From: Planoprotostelium fungivorum
Taxonomy: Eukaryota; Evosea; Variosea; Cavosteliida; Cavosteliaceae
DNA: 64,000 bases
Direction of reading: 5' to 3'
NCBI GenBank assembly: GCA_003024175.1
Contig: MDYQ01000007.1
Location: 248,001-312,000, forward strand
Shown here: positions 36,463 to 45,661 of the stretch, in pieces
Layout: the number at the start of each line of letters is the position of its first letter
How positions within the stretch are numbered: the stretch's first letter is position 1
The notes under the pieces: model-generated
What the model was told of the DNA's origin: nothing
Seen by the model: only the letters and a program-made list of their open reading frames with translations
Databases searched by the model: none
Made by a program: the position numbers and the translations under genes

Positions 36463-36834
36463 CTCCTCCTCAAGAGAACGACGAGAGTCTTCGAAGCCGT
36501 CAGCTCGTTAGCGGGCAGCAACACGAGCGCCACCCAAATGGCTGGCATCCTTAACGGTACATACAGTCTATCGAAGGCAGCTCTCAATTATCTCGTCCGC
36601 AGGATATCTGTGGAGCACGCCGAAGACGATCTCATCGCTTTCACGGTACATCCCGGCTTAGTCGAGACGGACATGGCTGTGGAGTTCTTGGCAGATCCAA
36701 AATTCGAGGCCTGGAAGAGTGCAGCCATCAAGCCAGATGACAGTGCTGAAGCTCTGTTGGCGATCGCGGACAAGGCAACGAAGGAGACCAGTGGTAAATT
36801 TTTGAACTACGACGGTACAGAGTTACCCTGGTAA
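36463..36834 (+). pseudogene. C-terminal half of the same short-chain dehydrogenase
   Basis: Reading from LLLKRTTRVFEAVSSLAGS through NGTYSLSKAALNYLVRRISVEH (catalytic YxxxK) to HPGLVETDM and the family C-terminus SGKFLNYDGTELPW, stop at 36834. The start of this segment continues exactly where the minus-strand half stops (...LFQAVLP, then LLLKR). No in-frame ATG precedes the catalytic region; the first is internal (36538). The two halves together make one ordinary SDR of about 260 aa. Either half could belong to a separate gene with undetected exons, but the precise fit of the break argues for one gene inverted in its 5' part. Confidence 0.7.
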
Positions 36835-37160
36835 TAAACATTCACGAGAAGAGTTTGAGTCGGCTGTTTACTTCCATCGAAACGATGGTTCTCGTGCTGT
36901 CCGAGGAGAAAAGTTTGTGATCACGCATCTGGACGGTGATCACCGAGATCCGAAACCGCCGATGGGACGGTGATCACCGTTCGAACAGAAGTAAGCACCA
37001 CCCAGACACACTTCCGTGGTACCTCTTCCCTCTCCTCGACTTGTCTCCGTTCGAGAATATGTACTTGCCACGGTGAATCATCATGAAACCGCTCGAACAC
37101 GATACAAATGATACGATATTACACCAATAACTCATTTATTGCTGAAAGGGGATAAATTAT
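36835..37160. other. Intergenic region with two palindromes
   Basis: Between the SDR half and the 3' end of the EF-hand-like gene. CGGTGATCACCG at 36934-36945 and ACGGTGATCACCGT at 36967-36980 are perfect palindromes 33 bp apart. No gene seen. Confidence 0.7.
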
Positions 37161-38654
37161 TTAGAGGGTGTTGACGGGGGCGGGGCGACCGGTGAGATCC
37201 TTGAGGTCGACACGTCCGTCGTGGTTTCTGTCCAGAGGGTTCACCTTGGCTCCTCCAACCATTCCTTGGTTGTTGGCCAGAAGGGGCTGCTGTCCGGCGA
37301 GTCCTTGTTGTCCGTAGCCGGGCTGACCGGTCAAGTCCTTGAGGTCGACGCGACCGTCGTGGTTTCTGTCCAGAGGGTTCTGGTGCAGACCTTGTCCAGC
37401 GAGTCCTTGTCCCATCATGGGCTGTCCGGCGAGTCCTTGTTGTCCGTAGCCTGGCTGTCCAGCGAAGTCTCTGGCGTCGACTCTACCGTCGTGGTTTCTG
37501 TCGAGGGGGTTCTGGTGAAGACCTCCGGCGAGTCCCTGCTGTCCGTAGCCTGGCTGTCCGGCAAAGTCTCTGGCGTCGATTCTGCCGTCGTGGTTTCTGT
37601 CGAGACCTTGTTGTCCGACCATGGGCTGAACGAGTCCGTGAGATGTGACCAGGGGAGGCTGTCCGTAGCCCTGAGACAGTCTCTGTCCTTGCTGGTTGTA
37701 GCCTGGCTGTCCGGCGAAGTCTCTGGCGTCGACACGACCGTCGTGGTTTCTGTCGAGGGGGTTGTGGTGAGCTCCCTGCAGACCCTGGCCCATCAGAGGA
37801 GCCTGAGTGTAGCCCTGAGACAGTCTCTGTCCGGCGAGAGGCTGAGCGTAGCCTCCGCTGAGGCGGTTTCCAGCCTCACCCAGGTTGAATCCCTGAGCTT
37901 GCAGGGCGGCGATGTCTCCACCGATGATGCCTCTGTCTTGAACGATGACGGTGCTGCGGTGAACGTGGGGGGCTTCGACAATCTTCTCGTAGATGGGCTG
38001 GGTGTTCTGGATGACGGTGGACTGGATGATGTCTCTCTCTAAGACGGGCTGGATCTCCTCGATGATGGTCTTCTTGATGACCTCCTGGACGATGGGGGCG
38101 TGGACGACCTGGGTGCGGGTGGCAGCGTCGACTTGTCTGGAAGATGCGACAAAGTTCTCTTGGATGGCGGCACCTCTCTCGATGATGGCCTCACGTCTCT
38201 CGGCGGGGAGCTCTCTCTGCTGGACGATGGTGGGCTGGATCTGAGTCTCGTGGAGGAGCTGGGTGACCTGCTTGACGTCGAGCTGCTCTCTCTCTCTGTA
38301 GATGATGGGTTGGATCTCCTCCTTCTGGACGGGGTGGATTCTCTCTTGGATGACGACATCCTTTTGGATGGTCTCGATGATGGTGGGCTCAGCTCTGACC
38401 AGAGAGGCTCTCTTTGTGGATTGGACGTAGACTCCTTGTTGTTGAGTGAGGAGGGTGGCATCGTGACCCTGAGACAGTCTTCTTCCGGACAAGTCGTTCA
38501 GATCGACTCTGCCGTCTCCGTTGCGATCGAGGGGGTTGGCGTGGTGTCTCTCGTTGAGGAGGACCTTCTCATCTTCAACGCGGCCGTGGGCGAGCTTCTT
38601 CTCTAAGTTGCTCTCGAGCTTGGATTCCAGGGCGGCGTTGTTGAGTGCGGACAT
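37161..38654 (-). CDS. Intronless protein with alveolin-like charged region and six EF-hand-like loops
   Basis: Single exon, 497 aa. Residues about 40-58 hold the first loop (DRNGDGRVDLND). Residues about 80-245 are a charged, Ile/Val-Pro-rich region with repeats such as IQERIHPVQKEEIQPIIYR, EEIQPVLERDIIQ and TQPIYEKIVEAPHVH, which recall alveolin/epiplasmin-type cytoskeletal repeats and related fungal allergen-like proteins. The C-terminal half is Gly/Gln-rich (QPGYGQQGLAG) with five more loops of the form DRNHDGRVDxxD. These have Asp/Asn/Asp at loop positions 1, 3 and 5, Gly at 6 and Asp at 9 and 12, like the Ca-binding loop of EF-hands and dockerins, but without clear flanking E and F helices. 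No signal peptide. It may be a Ca-responsive structural protein; function is inference. The strong codon bias suggests high expression. Confidence 0.85.
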   Translation of the reverse strand: MSALNNAALESKLESNLEKKLAHGRVEDEKVLLNERHHANPLDRNGDGRVDLNDLSGRRLSQGHDATLLTQQQGVYVQSTKRASLVRAEPTIIETIQKDVVIQERIHPVQKEEIQPIIYREREQLDVKQVTQLLHETQIQPTIVQQRELPAERREAIIERGAAIQENFVASSRQVDAATRTQVVHAPIVQEVIKKTIIEEIQPVLERDIIQSTVIQNTQPIYEKIVEAPHVHRSTVIVQDRGIIGGDIAALQAQGFNLGEAGNRLSGGYAQPLAGQRLSQGYTQAPLMGQGLQGAHHNPLDRNHDGRVDARDFAGQPGYNQQGQRLSQGYGQPPLVTSHGLVQPMVGQQGLDRNHDGRIDARDFAGQPGYGQQGLAGGLHQNPLDRNHDGRVDARDFAGQPGYGQQGLAGQPMMGQGLAGQGLHQNPLDRNHDGRVDLKDLTGQPGYGQQGLAGQQPLLANNQGMVGGAKVNPLDRNHDGRVDLKDLTGRPAPVNTL

Positions 38655-39092
38655 TGTGTTGTGTGTTGTGTTGTTGCTTGATTCTGTGGTATTGAACAGA
38701 CTGAGCGATTTTGCGTAAAATCAGTTTTACGGAATCTTGACGTGAAAAACCGCGTAGAGAGGAGCAAATGAAAGGCACGTGAGCTATCAAAGCCACAACC
38801 AGGGAAAATTCGAGAACGAGAGTGGTAGAGATAGGCTTCCCTGCTGCCGGTAGGGATGCTGGAATGAGATGGCGATGACCATTTCAATCGTGATGGACTC
38901 GAAGATCTCGAGCGTGAGATCTATCTGAGACACCTAGATTAAATTTCAGACTCCACTGCTGGAACACCTGACGATGTGATTAGAACCGTGACATGTATCT
39001 TCTGAGACATTATTACCCCCCACCCCGGACGATTCCTTCCATCGATCAAATACCCATTTCCACGAAGATCGTCGCGCCTGCGAGTCATTCAG
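38655..39092. promoter_or_regulatory. Divergent intergenic region, EF-hand-like gene / M4 peptidase
   Basis: 437 bp between two start codons facing away from each other. It contains an ACAACACACAACAC-type tract just upstream of the minus-strand ATG and a C-rich stretch (near 39014-39030). No recognisable regulatory element beyond that. Confidence 0.5.
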
Positions 39093-40481
39093 ATGGAGAA
39101 AGTGATCCTCGGCTTACTTTTGGGCCAGCTATTCTCTTCCAGGAATTTTGATTCGAAGAAACATTTGGGTCCAGTGGGCCCCAAGAGCCGTTTGTACATC
39201 TCAGTGCACAAGATCAAACCAGACAAACTACGAACAGCAGCAGCAGCTATGTCACGACACAACTGCGAGGGCATCATGCCACGTCTCAACAAAAAATCTG
39301 GGACATCATCTTCCCAACACCCAGAACTTCCCCCGTCTGCTGACAAACACCATCACGTCGATGCGTCAGCTGAAGACACCAAACGTAGCCACACCGGAGA
39401 CGACGAGCCCCTCGGCTCTAAGAGGCGAATCATCGCATTGGGTGACGTTACCATCGCTGTACCTGTTGGGACACCAAAGGTGAGAAACAAACTCATCTCA
39501 CGAATTGACATAGTGCAGAACACCTTCCACCGGTGCATCTACGATGCTCACCAGGAGACGGAAGAAACAGACTTCAAGCTCAAGAGAGACGAAGGGGAGA
39601 AGGATGCGGAGGACTCCATTGTTAACGTTTGCTACGGCAACTTGGGATCATTTCACACATTTATGAGAGACACCATGGGACACGACACCCCCTTTCGGAT
39701 ACTGGCCGCTATCCACTTCTCCACCGACTTCTACAACGCCACGTTCGACAACCTCTGGCTGCTCATTGGGGATGGATCAAAGGATCGTGATGATGCACGC
39801 GGCATCTACATCGACAACCTCGCTCGCGCCATGGACATCCTTTCGCACGAAGCCACCCACCAGCTCATCTCATTCCTCCCCGACAGCTGCCCCTTTAACA
39901 ACTTGGACGACATGGAATCGAGATGCATCGCAGAATCCATCTGCGATGTGTTGGGAGTTCTAACTCGCCAACACCAACTCTACGGGATGACTCAGAGGCC
40001 CATCGACGATGATTACTGGTTGCTGGGTGCCGATGTCATCTGCACCAGACAGAATGGAGTGGGACTACGCTCTCTGAAGTCACCGGGCCACGCCTTCAAG
40101 AACCATCCTATACTGGGCGACGACAAGCAGGCTGCCCGCCGCAGCGAGTTCGATCCAAATGAGGACTCTCATTACAACTGCGGCATCGCCAATCATGCCT
40201 TCTACCTCTTTGTGATGAATCTGGGAGAGGAGAGGGAGCCTTGGAAGAGAGCTGGAGGCATCTGGTTCAAGACTCTCTTAGACAGTGCCGATCGAAAGGG
40301 ACACGTCACCTTCATCTCCTTCGCGATGTGGACTCTGGAGGCCGCGAAAGAGTTGTTTCCTGAGACAGTGGAACACTTGATGAAGGCATGGAACGATGTT
40401 GGTGTACCTGTGGAGGAGAAAGAAAGGGAGAAGAAGGGAGATGGTGTTCTCATGGAGGTGCTGAAGGTGGACTGCAGATGA
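39093..40481 (+). CDS. Thermolysin-family (M4) metallopeptidase, protealysin-like
   Basis: Single exon, up to 462 aa. Zinc ligands and catalytic residues are visible: HEATH (HExxH) in MDILSHEATHQL, the third ligand in CIAESICDVLG (ExxxD), and the late HYNCGIANHAFYL with the catalytic His. The end AWNDVGVP matches the M4 C-terminus. The Met at 39249 gives MSRHNCEGIMPRLNKK, which resembles the short protealysin propeptide (CxxIxPxxL), and RCIYDAHQETEE with RDEGE also fits protealysin-like enzymes. The upstream Met at 39093 adds MEKVILGLLLGQLF, which could be a signal peptide. M4 enzymes are mostly bacterial. The lack of introns in such an intron-dense window supports transfer from bacteria (inference). 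It may serve digestion of prey or act inside the cell. Confidence 0.88.
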   Translation: MEKVILGLLLGQLFSSRNFDSKKHLGPVGPKSRLYISVHKIKPDKLRTAAAAMSRHNCEGIMPRLNKKSGTSSSQHPELPPSADKHHHVDASAEDTKRSHTGDDEPLGSKRRIIALGDVTIAVPVGTPKVRNKLISRIDIVQNTFHRCIYDAHQETEETDFKLKRDEGEKDAEDSIVNVCYGNLGSFHTFMRDTMGHDTPFRILAAIHFSTDFYNATFDNLWLLIGDGSKDRDDARGIYIDNLARAMDILSHEATHQLISFLPDSCPFNNLDDMESRCIAESICDVLGVLTRQHQLYGMTQRPIDDDYWLLGADVICTRQNGVGLRSLKSPGHAFKNHPILGDDKQAARRSEFDPNEDSHYNCGIANHAFYLFVMNLGEEREPWKRAGGIWFKTLLDSADRKGHVTFISFAMWTLEAAKELFPETVEHLMKAWNDVGVPVEEKEREKKGDGVLMEVLKVDCR

Positions 40482-41629
40482 GACAGAGATGAGCAAGAGA
40501 AAGACTATGGAGACGAAGGGAAGAATGAGAATAAAAACGACTTGTACATCATGCACTTTATAAGGACGTGGTGGGCCTGATGGTGGTCCCAAATAATTGA
40601 CGTGCGTGGTGGCATGTCTGACGATTCATTCTCGTCTAATCTGACACATTCTTCGTTTCATCTGATGGCCTTCCAATGTGCGGATAAAACATGGAACATC
40701 CTGCTCATCGAGACGAAAAGAAGAGAGAACACATCGAATGAACTGCCCTAGTTGTATTCATGTTTTCGATACATAGATTTGATTTCGATGCCAAGTGTTT
40801 CGTAATGGATCGGTGATCCAGGTCTCGTTTTCGTCGCGTATTTCGTTCGTGCTGAATGGTTTCCGTGGTAGACTGTTATCTTGGAGTCCCTCTCTGCTAT
40901 TGTTCCTGTTCTTTCTTTGTGATCTCTTGACCAACACGAAAGAACACGGTGGCAGGGGCTACTCTTCGTCTTCAGACATCCTCATGCTGCTTCATCAGGC
41001 GTTCTCCTCGTCCTCTCTGGACGCTCAATCGGCTCCTCCTTCTTCCTTTCCTCTTCCCCCCGTTGTGAGAATCCAAGCAAGGCAAACTCCCGTATTTCTA
41101 CCGTTTTCCAAAGAGAACTGAACGACCGAACGTCACACGGCGTTTCGGAGTCTTTAACTCCGCAGGTTACCACCCTCTAAAGGTGTTAACGTAGCTCCTT
41201 ACCCCGGAGATTATGTAAAATGTACTGCCGGAGCTTGGGACGGAGTTATCAATTGCGGTGTTGGTCGTTTGATTGCGTAGAATCGAAGGGAAAGTCTATC
41301 AAGCCGGAGTACGTCAGCCAGGAGGGGGAAGAAATCAACGTCTCCCTTTCGCTTCACGCTCTGCGGTTTTGGAAAACTCCTGGAGACCGACGGGAAGAGG
41401 AGGACGGGACAGAATGGAAGAGTAGATAGAGTGGAAGATGAGTCGGATGATGATCAATGAACAACTACAGCTCTCAGCTCTTCGGCGTCATAGTTATGAT
41501 TGTGCACACCATACTATTAAAGCTGTATGGTGTGATGTACAAGATGAAATAAATCTGGATAAAATCCGCGACGTTGTAGAGAAGAGGTGATCACCTGCAT
41601 GATTGGGAGTCGATTGAGAAGAGATTGTC
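40482..41629. other. Intergenic region, no confident gene
   Basis: 1.15 kb between two plus-strand genes. A 108-aa frame at 40795-41121 is Ser/Pro-rich, has a hydrophobic segment (SLLLFLFFLCDLL) and lacks family features; it is not convincing. The stretch around 41140-41220 has small hairpins but no recognised RNA. The strong inverted repeat at 41505-41534 is listed separately. Confidence 0.5.
41505..41534. repeat. Perfect 10-bp inverted repeat (hairpin)
   Basis: CACACCATAC and GTATGGTGTG flank a 10-nt loop. It lies about 100 bp upstream of the TENT4/TRF4 start codon, so it is in the promoter or 5' leader. Confidence 0.85.
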
Positions 41630-43718
41630 ATGGCTAGGACACAGAGAGTAACGAAAAAGAAGAAGGGAGATGTTGAACCAATTGGAAAAAATGATGACAA
41701 TTCTTGTGAGTGAGGTGTTCGTATGACCCCTCCTGACACAACGTCACAACAGCCACAGCCATTATCAAAAAGTCTATAGAGGGTTCAGTTGAGGAAGAGA
41801 TTGGTGATCTGCCATCCAGCAACGATCTGAAGAGAGTAAATGATGGTTACAACAGTGATGAAAATGAGACACCCAAGAAGAGGGCGAGACAATCTCTCGA
41901 CGCTCAGGAGGTCGACCTGTTCTCACTCTTTGAGAAATCACCCATTCCCGATTATACAGAGTCTCTACCTGTGCCAAGATCTTCTATCGACGGTTCTGTC
42001 GAACCAACGACACCCACCAAGGTTGGTCATCGTCCAATCTAATATTATCATCGAATCACCATCAGTATTCGATCTCAAATCGCACGTCCATTTCATCTCT
42101 TTCACTTCTCATCGCCTTCCAGAGTCGTTTCAGCGACCTCCTCTCTTCTCTTCGTAATCACAGGAAGACTCCCAATGGCAGCGATGAAAAGGTGGCGCCG
42201 AAGAAGAATGAGGAGGTCTTTGAGAAGACCCCGTTTCCGAAACCGATCATCATCGAAGATGAACCCATCTCGGGCGAATGGCCTCCTTGGGTTGTGGCGG
42301 GAAACCCTTGTACTCTGGACGAGGAGATAGACATGTTCCAATATTACATGCATCCCACACAGAACGAACTCGATATGCGAGCAGACCTCATCAGACGTCT
42401 TCAGAGTGAGTCGACGCGATGATCCATCACGATCGCATCCCCTCTATCACCATCATCATCATCCCGTGTCACCATCCACATCATCACATCACCATCTCCC
42501 TCATCTCAATCGATCACTCTCATGATCTTCCCCTCTTCTCAAACTTCTCATCAGGAATCCTCATCACGACACCTCATCAGAAGCTCATCCCCTTCGGATC
42601 CTACCCATCCAACATCTTCCTCCCTTACAGTGACCTCGACTTTGTCTTAGAGGAAGGCAGCAGTCGCAGGAAGATCTACTACTACTCGAGCCGCCTCGAA
42701 TCTTCGGGAGAATTCGATGAAATTTTGAGTCTGCCGAAGGCTAGGGTGCCGATCATCAAAGCGAAAGACATTCGAACTGGAATATCCATCGACATCAGCT
42801 TCAATCAGAGTGGAGGACTAGAGAACACGAGGTGGGGTGGTCGCAGATCGCGATCGCGGGATGCGAATTGAATGGGGCAGGATTGTGCAGGAGGCGATGG
42901 AGAAAGTTCCAGAGTTGAAGCCACTCGTGATGGTTCTCAAATATTTTCTACAGCAGAGACAATTGAATGATCCGGCGACGGGTGCCGTACACATACGTAC
43001 ATTACGTACTCACACTGTACAGGAGGTCTGGGTAGTTACGCCACCGTCTTGATGACGATCAGGTGATCATCTACAACCGGCCAAAAAATAACTCATTTTG
43101 AAATTTAGCTTTCTACAACGGTATCATGATAATTATTTCACGCGGCCACAGAAGCCAGGCTTAGGCCAACTTTTAATCGATTTTTTCGATTTTTACGGGA
43201 GGAGGTTCAACTATTGGACCACGGGTATATCGATTCGAAACGGAGGTGGGTGCATCTACAACGTTGTAGATTGACGGAACGTAAGGTACGTATTTCAATA
43301 AGAGTGATTATGGATGGGCAAGTGATCGAGAGCCGTGGCAATTTTGGTAAGTGTCGACGTCATGATCGTCATGAAGCTCATCGTCATCATCACCACCTTC
43401 TGATCTAAAAATAGCGTCGAAGACCCACAAGACGAAGACAACAACGTCACGAGGTGAATTTCGAAATTTTTTCACAAATCGAAAAAAAAATGACACATTC
43501 AACTTTTCTGACACATTCGAAAAAGATCTTGTCGAGGGATACTCATCATAAGAGATGCATTTGTCGTAGCCCATTGTCGTATGATGTCGTACCCTACGGA
43601 CAACAGTCACAAGACCCATCTGTCCACCATCTACAACGTGACAAGATCAAACAACATGGAGGACATCAGAAGGAAAGTCAGGGACTTTGCCATCCAGAAG
43701 AAGAGGTCGTCGAAATAG
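41630..43718 (+). CDS. Non-canonical poly(A) polymerase TENT4/TRF4 (PAPD5/7 family)
   Basis: Ten exons: 41630-41705, 41753-42021, 42123-42405, 42555-42831, 42881-42981, 43023-43062, 43109-43245, 43286-43346, 43415-43453, 43526-43718. They give 491 aa in frame. A Lys-rich N-terminus (RTQRVTKKKKGD) precedes the nucleotidyltransferase domain with GSYPSNIFLPYSDLDFVL (GS plus DxD) and a third Asp in GISIDISFN. The poly(A)-polymerase-associated region follows: LKPLVMVLKYFLQQRQLN, LGSYATVLMTISFLQRY, LGQLLIDFFDFYGRRFNYW and CVEDP. TRF4 enzymes add short A or mixed tails to nuclear RNAs and mRNAs and, in the TRAMP complex, mark aberrant RNA for the exosome. Introns 6 (43063-43108) and 7 (43246-43285) carry half and full copies of the window's palindrome. 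Confidence 0.94.
43254..43271. repeat. Intronic palindrome, copy 2
   Basis: Perfect 18-bp palindrome ATCTACAACGTTGTAGAT in the 40-nt TENT4 intron 43246-43285, starting 9 nt behind the donor. Confidence 0.95.
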
Positions 43719-43728
43719 AAGTCTGTGT

Positions 43729-44728
43729 TTAGAGGTACTCTTTTATGTTCCAGCGGGGGGGACGTTGAGCGGACAATCGACCTCTGAACAAGAACATGAG
43801 GAGGAGAGAGATGAAGATGATGAGAAAGAGGACGGTCTGTGATGCAATCAGCATGGGTCTGTGTCGTGTGATGTCATTCGTGATGTGATGTGATGATCTC
43901 ACCAGCAACAAGTAATATCGCTCTGATTTGAGTTTCAAGATGTCTTGACGCAGGATGCAGTGAGGACATTCTGATCGGTGTACCGCATGTTTGTGTCTCT
44001 GTCCCTTCCAATCACATCCAATATCTCGACTGCCACACTCGATGAGAACATTTGGACAAGCATTTTGTGTGTGAGATGGAAGGTCTCCTCTCTTCATCTT
44101 TGCATGGCAACCGTGTGGACAGGCTGTATGAGTAAGGATGGACGTGACAGAGACGTGATGATGCACCTTTTAGACATTCGTGAGAAGGCATGAGACCGCG
44201 AAGTCCCTTCCAATTGCATGTCAAGCATGTTGTTTGTGTATTTGTGCATGTTTTGTAATGTTCATCTCGTTCAGATGGGTATATCTTCGCTCCACACTTC
44301 TGAGGACAATCTAAAAAGCGTTATGTGAGTGCTGATGTACGTGTGATTGACTGATCACCTATCTTGCAACACTTCGATAGTGATTCTCTTCTTACTACCT
44401 TCTCGCAATATGGACACACCACCTCAATACGAATCAGAGTCAGCTCAATCACATCATCTCACCTGTAATTTTGATAGCATGTTGGTAATAATGAGTGAGT
44501 GAGTGATACTCTCTGATCTGTACAGTGTTCGCGGCATTTTGGACACCTCTCGAGATCTTTTATGCATCTTCTACAAAATGTGTTGCCGCAAGAGCGTGCA
44601 ACGGGATCAACGAAGGGCTCCAGACAAATGCAGCAGATGAGGTCCTCATCGATGGCTGACTCATTTACGTATTCATAAACTGCATCAGTCAGTATAGTAG
44701 CATGATGTGATGATGTACCTGCTGACAT
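43729..44728 (-). CDS. RING / TRAF-type zinc finger protein with C-terminal membrane tail
   Basis: Starts MSA (44728) and joins VYEYVNESAIDEDLI. The RING finger is CCICLEPFVDP...CGNTFCRRCIKDLERCPKCRE. TRAF-type zinc fingers follow: VVCPYCEKVVRRESLSKC, CPQKCGAKIYPSERDEHYKTC, CNWKGLRGLMPSHEC, then a copy with CPHGCHAKMKRGDLPSH and CDWKGQRHKHAVHRSECPHC. After a helical ILKLKSERYYLL the last exon encodes a membrane span (VLFLIIFISLLLMFLF) and a short tail ending RWNIKEYL. The acceptor before TVLFLIIF was chosen because it alone keeps frame. It should be a membrane-anchored ubiquitin ligase facing the cytosol. No MATH domain is present, unlike most animal TRAFs. It is convergent with TENT4, only 10 bp between stop codons. 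Confidence 0.85.
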
Positions 44729-45661
44729 TTTCCGCACGTGGAGCAAAAAGTACCATTGTAAATGGCCATCAAAATTGGGCCCAGTTTGTATTGGTTCGGT
44801 ACACGAGTACTGGACACAATCAGCTCTATATCTCTACCATGGTGTGAGTCGAATCAACTGGATGATCCATTGATTGTGCTTCTGTGGTGGTGGATTGTTA
44901 TTCTGTGTTCCTGTTCAGGGCAAAAGCCAATATTCAGTGACAGGTAAAAGAGAGAATTAGACTAAAAATAGGAAGCTGCGTAACTTCGTTCTGCACCCTG
45001 AGATATTCGGTGGACATGGTGTGCTGACGAGGGAGTGGACGTTAGAGAAGTGTGACACTCTTGAACAAGACGATTTATTCTTTGGCCATGATCACATTTG
45101 GTGTGATGAGATGGGAGCCAACCAAGTTACATGCGTTGTTATATTACGTCTAATGGTACAATAACTTGTGACCACAGATGAGAGACCAGATCTCGACTGC
45201 CTGATGCTATCGCCATATCGTCTTGTACGAAAATCATAGCACCCCGGCAGCTGATGTCGGTTCATCTTCTACTGAAGGTTTGTCCTAAGAGCCTTCCTCG
45301 TCTCCACCTCCGCATGTGATGCTCTGTCGCTGTGCGGCTGAGAATGAACGCAATCGCAGGATACTATCTTCCTGGAATACTGGTGGATATGCTGAGGGAA
45401 GCTCTGGAATGTGACAGCCACCGCAGTGTTTCAGACACTGCTGTTGGCGCTTTCTGCCATAATCGCTCGCGCCCCTGACGAATGATCGTTCCTTCAAGTC
45501 TGAGCTCCTCGTAACTGGGATACTATCTCCGGTATCGAAGCAACGAGGAGAAAAACGGTGAAAGAGGTCGTGTGTTCCTGATCAAAAAAGAAGATGAAAT
45601 TTACAAATACACGCATGGCGTCATTGCAGAGGTGGAAGGTTTGAGAACGAGCGGACCCTCT
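44729..45661. other. Intergenic region, no confident gene
   Basis: 0.93 kb between the RING gene start and the flippase stop, both minus strand. A 70-aa minus-strand frame (45285-45497, starting MKERSFVRGASDYGRKRQQQ, with CLKHCGGC) is possible but unsupported by family or splicing. Confidence 0.5.

Noticed and set aside
37221-38042. Long plus-strand open frame (273 aa) opposite the EF-hand-like gene
   Set aside because: It mirrors the repeats and codon bias of the minus-strand gene and has no family features; the minus-strand protein has clear repeated loops.
37161-38654. Dockerin-type cellulosome protein
   Set aside because: No signal peptide, no paired dockerin helices and no carbohydrate-active domain; only the calcium-loop pattern is shared.
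40795-41121. 108-aa plus-strand open frame as a gene
   Set aside because: Low-complexity Ser/Pro sequence, no splice signals in context and no recognisable family.
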